From assembly GCA_048885185.1 (NCBI GenBank), contig JBHLQC010000033.1:1-12000 (forward strand): DNA of 12,000 nt, written 5' to 3'. How positions within the stretch are numbered: position 1 is the stretch's first letter; every line of letters starts with the position of its first letter. The position numbers and the translations under genes were made by a program. Shown here in pieces: positions 6,931-10,867 of this stretch. This DNA comes from Hermodarchaeum sp048885185. GTDB lineage: Archaea; Asgardarchaeota; Hermodarchaeia; Hermodarchaeales; Hermodarchaeaceae. The notes below the pieces were generated by a model that did no database searches, was not told the DNA's origin, and worked only from the letters and a program-made list of their open reading frames with translations.

Positions 6931-7264
6931 TTTCCTTTCCTCGTTTTGACGCTTGATTTGGTTTTTCTTTTTGAGTTCCTTTTTTCGGTCGTTTCCATAT
7001 GATTTTCCGTCGATATCCACAGGATAAACACGTGATTACTGTTGACCCATTACGACCGGTCGTTCGTAATCTGATACGAGAATTAATGCCAGGGCGTAGG
7101 TAATGTTCGCATCGATGGCAGTATCGGTGTCGAAGATCAGGGGGGAGTCGTATGCGGGTCCGCATGACTATCCGTCGTGCCATCTGTACATATCGTTGAG
7201 CTAGTGCGGGATCTTGTGGAGCCACTTTTTCAGCCTGTCGGAATAGATTTTGGAGATGATTCAT
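6914..7264 (-). CDS. rnp4: RNase P protein component 4 (Rpp21/Rpr2)
   Basis: Protein subunit of archaeal RNase P, which removes 5' leaders from pre-tRNAs; it works with Rpp29 on the specificity side of the RNA. 116 aa from the ATG at 7264. An N-terminal helical region (HLQNLFRQAEKVAPQDPALA, then RYVQMARRIVMRTRIRLP) is followed by a zinc ribbon with C49xxC52 (CHRC) and C79xxC82 (CLSC), then a lysine-rich tail (KRPKKGTQKEKPNQASKRGK). The frame stays open to 7369, but that would run into tRNA-Gly, so the internal ATG matching family N-termini was used. It lies downstream of tRNA-Gly(GCC), and its 3' end overlaps the YhbY-like gene. Confidence 0.92.
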   Translation of the reverse strand: MNHLQNLFRQAEKVAPQDPALAQRYVQMARRIVMRTRIRLPPDLRHRYCHRCEHYLRPGINSRIRLRTTGRNGSTVITCLSCGYRRKIIWKRPKKGTQKEKPNQASKRGKEIAVKG

Positions 7265-7321
7265 CACCGTTGTCCGCCATCGACGACTCCCGCGACCTCG
7301 CACATGCAACACCGACACAGG

Positions 7322-7327
7322 AAAAAA
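7322..7327 (-). terminator. T-run after tRNA-Gly(GCC)
   Basis: Six T residues on the minus strand, 10 nt past the encoded CCA of tRNA-Gly(GCC). Short T-runs terminate archaeal transcription, so tRNA-Gly may be a separate unit from rnp4. Partial read-through into rnp4 is possible. Confidence 0.4.
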
Positions 7328-7337
7328 TTGGATGGAA

Positions 7338-7412
7338 TGGTGCGCTGTCCGGGATTTGAACCCGGGCACCCAGCGTGGCAGGCTGGAGTCCTAGCCACTA
7401 GACCAACAGCGC
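7338..7412 (-). tRNA. tRNA-Gly(GCC), CCA encoded
   Basis: Folded by hand: acceptor GCGCTGT pairs with ACAGCGC, the D-arm is GTCT/GGAC, and anticodon stem CCAGC/GCTGG encloses loop CTGCCAC (anticodon GCC). The T-arm is CCGGG/CCCGG with loop TTCAAAT, discriminator A, then genomic CCA at 7338-7340. The body is 72 nt without CCA and has no intron. It reads the glycine codons GGC and GGT. It is divergent from tRNA-Gly(TCC) 121 nt away. The two share the same D-arm and acceptor style, so they look like paralogues. Confidence 0.96.
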
Positions 7413-7436
7413 ACGGAGCAATTCAACCCGCCACCC

Positions 7437-7445
7437 CTTTTTATT
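7437..7445 (-). promoter_or_regulatory. promoter of tRNA-Gly(GCC)
   Basis: Minus strand AATAAAAAG is centred about 29 nt upstream of the mature 5' end of tRNA-Gly(GCC), the expected distance for a TATA box driving a tRNA with a very short leader. Confidence 0.5.
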
Positions 7446-7533
7446 GGTTTTGGCTATCGCTATTCCCCACCAGTTTCTGTTCCTCCGAAGAATGGAAACA
7501 CTTAAGCGAATCTAGGTTACCCCAGCGGTTTGA

Positions 7534-7639
7534 GCGGTCGTGGTCTAGTGGTTATGATTTCGGCCTTCCACGCCGAATACCCGGGTTCGAATGCTCGCAC
7601 GAGCTCCGTTTGAGCGCGAAACTCCCGGCGACCGCACCA
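7534..7639 (+). tRNA. tRNA-Gly(TCC) with a 31-nt T-loop intron, CCA encoded
   Basis: Acceptor GCGGTCG/CGACCGC and anticodon stem TCGGC/GCCGA with loop CTTCCAC (anticodon TCC), which has no intron at 37/38. The T-stem CCGGG is followed by TTCGAA, then an insertion at 7592-7622, then T and CCCGG. Removing the 31 nt restores loop TTCGAAT and a 72-nt tRNA, the same length as tRNA-Gly(GCC). The junctions form a near-standard bulge-helix-bulge: central helix TTCG/CGAA, bulges AA|T and AC|T, inner helix GCTC/GAGC with one unpaired G. This places the intron at 59/60. Discriminator A and CCA (7637-7639) follow. Reads GGA and GGG. The tRNA splicing endonuclease that would cut it is not in the window. 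Confidence 0.94.
7592..7622 (+). other. T-loop intron of tRNA-Gly(TCC), position 59/60
   Basis: 31-nt intron bounded by AA|T at the 5' splice site and AC|T at the 3' splice site. The exon-intron pairing TTCG (exon) with CGAA (intron end) gives the 4-bp central helix expected by the splicing endonuclease. Boundaries were inferred from structure and mature length. Confidence 0.8.
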
Positions 7640-7650
7640 CTTCTCTTTTT
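7640..7650 (+). terminator. T-rich terminator after tRNA-Gly(TCC)
   Basis: Directly after the encoded CCA the plus strand reads CTTCTCTTTTT, a pyrimidine/T run of the kind that ends archaeal tRNA transcripts. Confidence 0.5.
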
Positions 7651-7760
7651 CGATCAGGTTTTCTTTGGAGCTACTAGCCTGAGGGCTTTGAAATTGGTTT
7701 TGTTGAGTGGAAACTCCGTTTACTACGGTTTTAATCAAAAATATTCAAGTTTTATCTATT

Positions 7761-7789
7761 TTTATAAGGTAATAACAATATTTATAAGT
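7761..7789 (+). promoter_or_regulatory. tandem TATA boxes upstream of the unknown 131-codon gene
   Basis: TTTATAAG occurs twice, 20 nt apart (7761-7768 and 7781-7788), in a very A/T-rich stretch. Both are good archaeal TATA matches. Start sites would be expected near 7791 and 7811, giving leaders of about 120 and 100 nt before the ATG at 7912, unusually long for archaea. The rest of the 7651-7911 gap holds no gene apart from the leader structures listed separately. Confidence 0.55.
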
Positions 7790-7819
7790 AATTAGTGATA
7801 TGTATAGTTTGTAAACAAG

Positions 7820-7911
7820 TGTTTCCTGTTCACCCCATGAACGCGAGAGCCGTGCTGGCTCCACTGGAAACAATGGGGTGGGAGAGCTCGCCTAAGTGGA
7901 GGTAGAGCCTC
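7820..7911 (+). promoter_or_regulatory. structured leader with competing helices and a masked ribosome binding site
   Basis: Two helices can form. One pairs TGTTTCC (7820-7826) with GGAAACA (7866-7872, 7 bp). The other pairs CACCCCAT (7831-7838) with ATGGGGTG (7873-7880, 8 bp). They interleave, so they are either a pseudoknot or, more likely given the zero-length junction between 7872 and 7873, alternative folds. A small hairpin GAGCC/GGCTC (7847-7861) sits inside. GGAGG (7898-7902), the likely ribosome binding site, can pair with CCTC (7908-7911) just before the ATG. The layout resembles a translational switch. Its ligand or trigger is unknown. Confidence 0.45.
7837..7905 (+). CDS. possible 22-codon leader ORF in frame with the downstream gene
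   Basis: ATG at 7837 opens a frame encoding MNARAVLAPLETMGWESSPK followed by WR and a TAG stop at 7903-7905. The stop overlaps the spacer just after GGAGG (7898-7902) and lies two codons before the ATG at 7912, in the same frame. A terminating ribosome would sit on the ribosome binding site of the next gene, so coupled translation is possible. No ribosome binding site precedes the ATG, so it may simply be an untranslated chance ORF. Confidence 0.25.
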   Translation: MNARAVLAPLETMGWESSPKWR

Positions 7912-8307
7912 ATGGAGAATGATCAAATGGAATATGTTCCCCCCGTGGAAGTCGAAAATTACCAACAGTTCCTTGATTACGCACGTAGAGCCGCAATCGT
8001 GACGTTTGAACCCATCTACTATGTTACGCCTTTTGAAGGCGACGTTATGGGAAATCCCGCCCAATGGCTACGCGCACTCCGTCTATATGCCATTGGTGTC
8101 GAATTGAATGGTATTCTCATCACGTTGATGCACCGCATCAACTTCCCACCCATCAACTTTGATTTTGAAGAAGGCATTCTGGATTGCGTCGCGGTTGAAG
8201 GCCAGTTGACAGAGATCGTACAGGAGCTTGAGACAGAGTTTCAAGCAGTTCCTGGCGCTCCAGAGCGACCATCGTTGCATGACGAATGGATTCGGACACT
8301 CCGGTAA
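7912..8307 (+). CDS. uncharacterised 131-aa acidic protein
   Basis: I do not recognise this family. The ATG at 7912 has a strong ribosome binding site (GGAGG, 9 nt upstream), and an in-frame TAG at 7903 prevents a longer form, so the gene is likely real. The protein is soluble and acidic. It has no signal peptide, no transmembrane span and a single cysteine. A proline-containing start (MEYVPPVEVENYQQFLDYAR) leads to a hydrophobic helical middle (WLRALRLYAIGVELNGILIT) and an acidic helical end (EGQLTEIVQELETEF). It stands alone among tRNA genes with its own tandem promoters and a long structured leader, which suggests regulated expression. GC-ended codons are frequent compared with the A/T-rich DNA before it. 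No function is proposed. Confidence 0.75.
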   Translation: MENDQMEYVPPVEVENYQQFLDYARRAAIVTFEPIYYVTPFEGDVMGNPAQWLRALRLYAIGVELNGILITLMHRINFPPINFDFEEGILDCVAVEGQLTEIVQELETEFQAVPGAPERPSLHDEWIRTLR

Positions 8308-8335
8308 CGTAGACGAGAACGGGCATATGGGGAAA

Positions 8336-8344
8336 CTTATTAAG
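8336..8344 (+). promoter_or_regulatory. candidate promoter of tRNA-Val/tRNA-Phe
   Basis: CTTATTAAG preceded by GGAAA, identical to the 9-mer before secE. It lies 46 nt before tRNA-Val, implying a leader of roughly 25 nt to be removed by RNase P. Confidence 0.45.
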
Positions 8345-8389
8345 GCGTGTGCCGTGAAAAACAGACCGCCGTCAGACTTGACAGGCTTT

Positions 8390-8466
8390 GGGCCGGTGGT
8401 CTAGTTGGTTATGACGCCGTCCTGACACGGCGGAGGTCCCGTGTTCAAATCACGGCCGGCCCACCA
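8390..8466 (+). tRNA. tRNA-Val(GAC), CCA encoded
   Basis: Acceptor GGGCCGG/CCGGCCC, D-arm GTCT/TGAC, anticodon stem CCGTC/GGCGG (one T-G pair) with loop CTGACAC (anticodon GAC). The T-arm is CCGTG/CACGG with loop TTCAAAT, discriminator A, and CCA at 8464-8466. No intron. Reads GTC and GTT. It is separated by only 5 nt from tRNA-Phe, so both are probably cut from one transcript. Confidence 0.95.
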
Positions 8467-8493
8467 CAAATGCCGACGTAGCTTAGCTCGGGA

Positions 8494-8528
8494 GTAGCTC
8501 AACCCGCGGGTTGAGTGCTGCTTACCGA
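8494..8528 (+). other. D-loop intron of tRNA-Phe (about position 21/22)
   Basis: 35-nt insertion with a strong internal hairpin CTCAACCC/GGGTTGAG. Exon TCGG (8488-8491) pairs with CCGA (8525-8528) at the intron end, and the 5' splice falls in bulge GA|G. The 3' bulge is missing or collapsed next to the D-stem strand AAGC, so this is a relaxed bulge-helix-bulge. The exact cut may be off by 1-2 nt. Confidence 0.7.
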
Positions 8529-8544
8529 AAGCGCGGGACTGAAG

Positions 8545-8573
8545 GCGTTACCGCGTCCAGCGTAACGTGTGAA
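8545..8573 (+). other. anticodon-loop intron of tRNA-Phe (37/38)
   Basis: 29-nt insertion at the canonical archaeal site. Geometry fits: bulge AG|G, a 4-nt central segment CTGA facing TGTG, bulge AA|A, and an inner helix CGTTAC/GTAACG. Only the outer two of the four central pairs match, so the central helix is weak. Boundaries rest mainly on the restored loop CTGAAGA. Confidence 0.75.
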
Positions 8574-8612
8574 ATCCCGTTGTCGCGTGTTCAAATCACG
8601 CCGTCGGCACCA

Positions 8613-8625
8613 CTTCTTCTTTTCG
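8613..8625 (+). terminator. T-rich end of the tRNA-Val/Phe transcript
   Basis: CTTCTTCTTTTCG follows the encoded CCA of tRNA-Phe, a pyrimidine-rich run like that after tRNA-Gly(TCC). It lies between convergent genes. Confidence 0.4.
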
Positions 8626-8663
8626 AGCGGTTAGAGAAATATTCCCTTCAGCATGGATGTCTT

Positions 8664-9128
8664 CTACCGAAGGAAAAGCCAATCAAAAAGAGTGACCAAA
8701 CTTAAGGCAGTGAGAGCGCCAGCGGTATTGCCGATAAGATAACCAACAAGATAAGCGATTTGAGTCCAGGCGGAAAAGTACCAGATAAGAGCGAAAACTC
8801 CTCCCCAAATCCCCAAAACTATAGCAACTGCAAGAAGAGAGATTGCAAAGCGACGTGAATATTGGCGAACAGGGGTGGGTTGAGGAACACCGCGTTGTAC
8901 TCGATGGGGGAAGACTCGAACAGCAAGCAGATTAGCAAGTACTGCTACCGTTCCACCCTGAGCAAGAATCACCCCAAAGGGCACAAAGGATAATACAACA
9001 GGGGAGATGATCCAGTAGATCAGCGCCATGACGTACGAGAGAATTATCTGAACAATCCCGAAAAGCCCGAGTGCAATGACGAGTAGAGCGGCGTCTTCAC
9101 GGGTTCTCCAATAATATGCCTGTGACAT
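8664..9128 (-). CDS. four-helix integral membrane protein of unknown function
   Basis: 154 aa with four clear hydrophobic segments, about residues 14-37, 41-68, 93-117 and 123-150. A basic, proline-rich loop (FPHRVQRGVPQPTPVRQYSR) separates the second and third. The layout suggests two helical hairpins with a positively charged middle loop, probably cytoplasmic. No catalytic motif, cysteine pair or transporter signature is visible, and I do not recognise a family. The ATG at 9128 has GAGG about 9 nt upstream. It has its own candidate promoter with an inverted repeat at the predicted start site, and it converges on tRNA-Phe. The protein is complete. Confidence 0.8.
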   Translation of the reverse strand: MSQAYYWRTREDAALLVIALGLFGIVQIILSYVMALIYWIISPVVLSFVPFGVILAQGGTVAVLANLLAVRVFPHRVQRGVPQPTPVRQYSRRFAISLLAVAIVLGIWGGVFALIWYFSAWTQIAYLVGYLIGNTAGALTALSLVTLFDWLFLR

Positions 9129-9147
9129 TCGTTCGACCTCGAAGAGA

Positions 9148-9161
9148 GCACGTTTACGTGC
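9148..9161. repeat. inverted repeat at the predicted start site of the membrane protein gene
   Basis: GCACGT and ACGTGC separated by 2 nt form a perfect 6-2-6 dyad, 20 nt before the ATG at 9128 and at the expected distance from the TATA-like box at 9182-9188. The position and the short spacer suit a dimeric repressor site better than a stable hairpin. Function inferred. Confidence 0.4.
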
Positions 9162-9181
9162 GGCAAGGATTACTTAGCAGG

Positions 9182-9195
9182 TATTAATCTTTTCG
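9182..9195 (-). promoter_or_regulatory. candidate promoter of the membrane protein gene
   Basis: Minus strand reads CGAAAAG followed by ATTAATA, a BRE/TATA-like pair with the same CGAAAAG word seen before secE. It gives a predicted start near 9160 and a leader of about 30 nt. Confidence 0.45.
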
Positions 9196-9225
9196 TATAG
9201 AGGTGAGTTAAGGGATTAGAAGAAA

Positions 9226-9331
9226 TGGTGGACCGGCCGGGATTTGAACCCGGGGCCTCCGCCAATTTGAGCGTCACTCATTATTGAGGGATGCTTGCCA
9301 AGACGGCGATCTACCGCTGATCTACCGGCCC
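9226..9331 (-). tRNA. tRNA-Ala(GGC) with a 31-nt intron at 37/38, CCA encoded
   Basis: Acceptor GGGCCGG/CCGGTCC (one G-T pair), D-arm GATC/GATC, anticodon stem CCGTC/GGCGG. The T-arm is CCGGG/CCCGG with loop TTCAAAT, discriminator A, CCA at 9226-9228. Removing 9265-9295 leaves loop TTGGCAT (anticodon GGC) and a 72-nt tRNA. The splice sites form a standard bulge-helix-bulge: TTGG pairs with TCAA, with bulges CA|A and AT|T. Reads GCC and GCT. It begins only 11 nt after the L37e stop with no visible promoter, so it is probably released from the LSm-L37e mRNA by RNase P. Confidence 0.95.
9265..9295 (-). other. intron of tRNA-Ala(GGC), position 37/38
   Basis: 31 nt. It has a 4-bp central helix (TTGG/TCAA, one G-T pair), a 3-nt bulge on each side, and an inner stem closed by GC/GC with an apical CTCA/TGAG hairpin. 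This is the most regular splice structure of the four introns in the window. Confidence 0.88.
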
Positions 9332-9342
9332 ATAGAAGAGGG

Positions 9343-9528
9343 TTAAGCAAGGCGAGTGCGAGTAACGTCTTTCCAAGCCCAGCTGAATTTCCGGATGCGG
9401 CTGGTTTGACCGAAACCACAGGCAGCACATTTTTTCTTTCGAACGTGGTATGAACGGCGTCCGCAGCGACGGCAGCGAATATGCGTTTTCTTGTTCTTTT
9501 TCCCAAATGCGGGAGTGCCTTTACCCAT
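9343..9528 (-). CDS. rpl37e: large ribosomal subunit protein L37e
   Basis: 61-aa zinc-binding ribosomal protein. It begins MGKGTPAFGKKNKKTHIRCR and has two zinc knuckles, CRRC (19-22) and CAAC (34-37), then the conserved basic end SRIRKFSWAWKDVTRTRLA. Length and motifs are standard. It starts 3 nt after the LSm stop, so the two are translationally linked; LSm-L37e adjacency is common in archaea. tRNA-Ala follows after 11 nt. Confidence 0.96.
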   Translation of the reverse strand: MGKGTPAFGKKNKKTHIRCRRCGRRSYHVRKKKCAACGFGQTSRIRKFSWAWKDVTRTRLA

Positions 9529-9531
9529 TGT

Positions 9532-9801
9532 TTATCCCTTTTTCTTGGTCTTTTTTGCTGGTTTTTTTCCAGAAGGTTTGCCGGATGGAGACAGGAAGAT
9601 GACGTTGTCGCCACGGAGAATGACAGTACCAAGCTCTTGATGTGGTTGTTCTGTGAGGTCTTCGGCATCATCGAGGATGAGGTTGAGATGTTGATCATAT
9701 CCGCGGAGCCGACCTCTCAGCTCCCGATCACCTTTGAGTTTTACTAGGACTTGCGAGTTCAGCGAACGAGCGAGTAAATCCATGGGACGATTTTCTGTCA
9801 C
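9532..9801 (-). CDS. Sm-like archaeal protein (LSm)
   Basis: 89-aa Sm-fold protein that forms a ring binding U-rich RNA, involved in RNA metabolism. Sm1 motif: NSQVLVKLKGDRELRGRLRG and YDQHLNLILDDAED (about residues 15-48). Sm2 motif: LGTVILRGDNVIFLSP (57-72). After the Sm fold comes a lysine-rich tail (GKPSGKKPAKKTKKKG) longer than in typical archaeal SmAP1, perhaps extra RNA affinity. The start is GTG with AGGAG about 9 nt upstream. It is the first gene of the LSm-L37e-tRNA-Ala unit and is divergent from the MCTS1-like gene. Confidence 0.93.
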   Translation of the reverse strand: MTENRPMDLLARSLNSQVLVKLKGDRELRGRLRGYDQHLNLILDDAEDLTEQPHQELGTVILRGDNVIFLSPSGKPSGKKPAKKTKKKG

Positions 9802-9847
9802 AGTACAGGCTCCTGCCAGCTAATTGCAGTTGGCATGACTAAGAGCC

Positions 9848-9856
9848 CTTAAAAAA
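9848..9856 (+). promoter_or_regulatory. A/T core shared by divergent promoters (LSm and MCTS1-like gene)
   Basis: CTTAAAAAA (plus) and TTTTTTAAG (minus) occupy the only strong A/T core in the 89-nt divergent gap. It lies 35 nt before the plus ATG and 47 nt before the minus GTG, so it could act as TATA box in either direction. Confidence 0.4.
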
Positions 9857-9890
9857 CTTTGCTACCCATTTAGAGATATAGTGAATCTTC

Positions 9891-10406
9891 ATGCGAATTA
9901 AACACCGAACACTTCTGAGGACAAAGGAACTGCGACAACTTCGAAAACAGCTCGAAAAAGTACCGAATTTGGAGCATAAAGCACTACGAGAATCGCCGTC
10001 AGGTAAGGTGCAAGTTGAGCGAATAGTACTTGATGACAAGTCTGAGCTCTATTTTATTGGTAGAGAACTGTGGCTAGTTATTCAACAAGACCTTATCTAC
10101 CCCGGGTTACCCGCGTTGTTATCAGAAAACGTGCAATTACCGAAGGTAGTCGTCGATATGGGTGCGGTCTCGCACATTGCTAATGGTGCAGATGTGATGG
10201 CCCCAGGGATATACGATTTAGATAAGAAATTGGTTGAAGGAAAGCTAGCTGTTATTATTGACCAAAAAAATCTGATGCCGTTGGCAGTAGGCCGGATGCT
10301 TCTTGATGCAGAAACGATTTTGGAAATCAATAAGGGGCGCGCCATCGATACACTGCACTATGTGGGTGACCCGTTGTGGAAGCTAGCTAAGGAGCTCTCG
10401 GAATGA
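9891..10406 (+). CDS. PUA-domain protein, MCTS1/Tma20-like
   Basis: 171 aa. The N-terminal domain (about 1-80) is the pre-PUA region with WLVIQQDLIYPGLPALL matching the YPTLR-type segment of MCT-1. The PUA RNA-binding domain (about 84-165) contains VVVDMGAVSHIANGADVMAP, GIYDLDKKLVEGKLAVI and LEINKGRAIDTLHYVGDPLW. In eukaryotes MCTS1 with DENR acts in ribosome recycling and reinitiation, and archaeal homologues are single proteins of this size. The start ATG has only a weak site upstream and lies about 15 nt after the predicted transcription start. It is upstream of sepF and trm5 on the same strand. Confidence 0.88.
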   Translation: MRIKHRTLLRTKELRQLRKQLEKVPNLEHKALRESPSGKVQVERIVLDDKSELYFIGRELWLVIQQDLIYPGLPALLSENVQLPKVVVDMGAVSHIANGADVMAPGIYDLDKKLVEGKLAVIIDQKNLMPLAVGRMLLDAETILEINKGRAIDTLHYVGDPLWKLAKELSE

Positions 10407-10474
10407 GCGGGCGAAGGGTTTTTACAGGTCACGTTTAATCCTTGTTTTGAAGATTTGTCGGAGGAAGATCCGGT

Positions 10475-10858
10475 TTGAGTCCTTTTGGTCGAAGAAAGAA
10501 AGAGAAAAAGTCTGATGCAAAAAGTGATGAAGCTACACCGAGTACGAGTCTCGAAGCAGCCTCAATGTATGTACGGTTTATGGAGCTGACCGGATTAATG
10601 GATGTGACTCCAATTTCTGATGAGGTTCGGAAAGGCAATCTTGTGGTGGTGGATGTATCACCTTTGGTGCAACAGGGTACGGAATTACAATTACAGTTGA
10701 AACGAGCGGTTGAGCAGTTACGTGCGGTGTGTATCAGTATTGATGGCGATATTGCGCAACTGGGTAATCGTTATATCATTCTTACACCGGGTCGCGTCAA
10801 AATTTTCCGCGAGACACCCTCCGAAGAGGATGAAAGCTTCCGAGTACGACCTGAGTAG
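10475..10858 (+). CDS. sepF: cell division protein SepF
   Basis: 127 aa. Archaeal SepF anchors FtsZ to the membrane and is essential for division in FtsZ-based archaea. The C-terminal SepF domain covers about 28-115, including YVRFMELTGLMDVTPISDEV, GNLVVVDVSPLVQQ and CISIDGDIAQLGNRYIILTP. The start is TTG with GGAGG about 10 nt upstream, and an in-frame stop at 10448 rules out a longer form. The N-terminus (SPFGRRKKEKKSDAKSDEA) is short and basic and lacks the clear amphipathic membrane helix seen in other SepFs, so membrane attachment may rest on basic residues or a partner. It ends 9 nt before trm5. No ftsZ is in the window. Confidence 0.88.
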   Translation: MSPFGRRKKEKKSDAKSDEATPSTSLEAASMYVRFMELTGLMDVTPISDEVRKGNLVVVDVSPLVQQGTELQLQLKRAVEQLRAVCISIDGDIAQLGNRYIILTPGRVKIFRETPSEEDESFRVRPE

Positions 10859-10867
10859 GATAGAATC

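Larger units (their letters stand above)
8472..8612 (+). tRNA. tRNA-Phe(GAA) with two introns, CCA encoded
   Basis: Acceptor GCCGACG/CGTCGGC, T-arm GCGTG/CACGC with loop TTCAAAT, discriminator A and CCA (8610-8612). The locus is 138 nt without CCA, far too long for one tRNA. Removing 8494-8528 (35 nt, D-loop) and 8545-8573 (29 nt, anticodon loop 37/38) leaves a standard 74-nt tRNA-Phe. The result has D-arm GCTT/AAGC with loop AGCTCGGGA, and anticodon stem CGGGA/TCCCG with loop CTGAAGA (anticodon GAA, G37). G37 is the Trm5 target in this class of tRNA, and a trm5 gene lies about 2.3 kb away. Intron edges come from structure and mature length, not transcripts. Confidence 0.88.

Noticed and set aside
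7265..7369. 35-residue N-terminal extension of rnp4 from the ATG at 7369
   Set aside because: It would overlap the 3' end of tRNA-Gly(GCC), and the extra residues do not resemble the Rpp21 family.
7700..7735. small hairpins GAGT-GGAA-ACTC and CCGT/ACGG as a non-coding RNA
   Set aside because: Stems are only 4 bp and no C/D or H/ACA box set could be found nearby; not enough to call an RNA gene.
7250..7795. 181-codon plus-strand open frame
   Set aside because: It runs through the antisense of tRNA-Gly(GCC) and through tRNA-Gly(TCC) plus its terminator, has no ribosome binding site, and its product looks like translated tRNA and A/T-rich spacer.
7820..7880. a true H-type pseudoknot formed by both leader helices at once
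   Set aside because: The 3' strands are directly adjacent with no loop, and only 4 nt connect the 5' strands, which cannot span about 15 stacked base pairs; alternative folds are more likely.
7413..8471. integrative element inserted at a tRNA
   Set aside because: No duplicated tRNA 3' end, integrase or mobility gene was found; the interval holds only tRNAs and one small gene.
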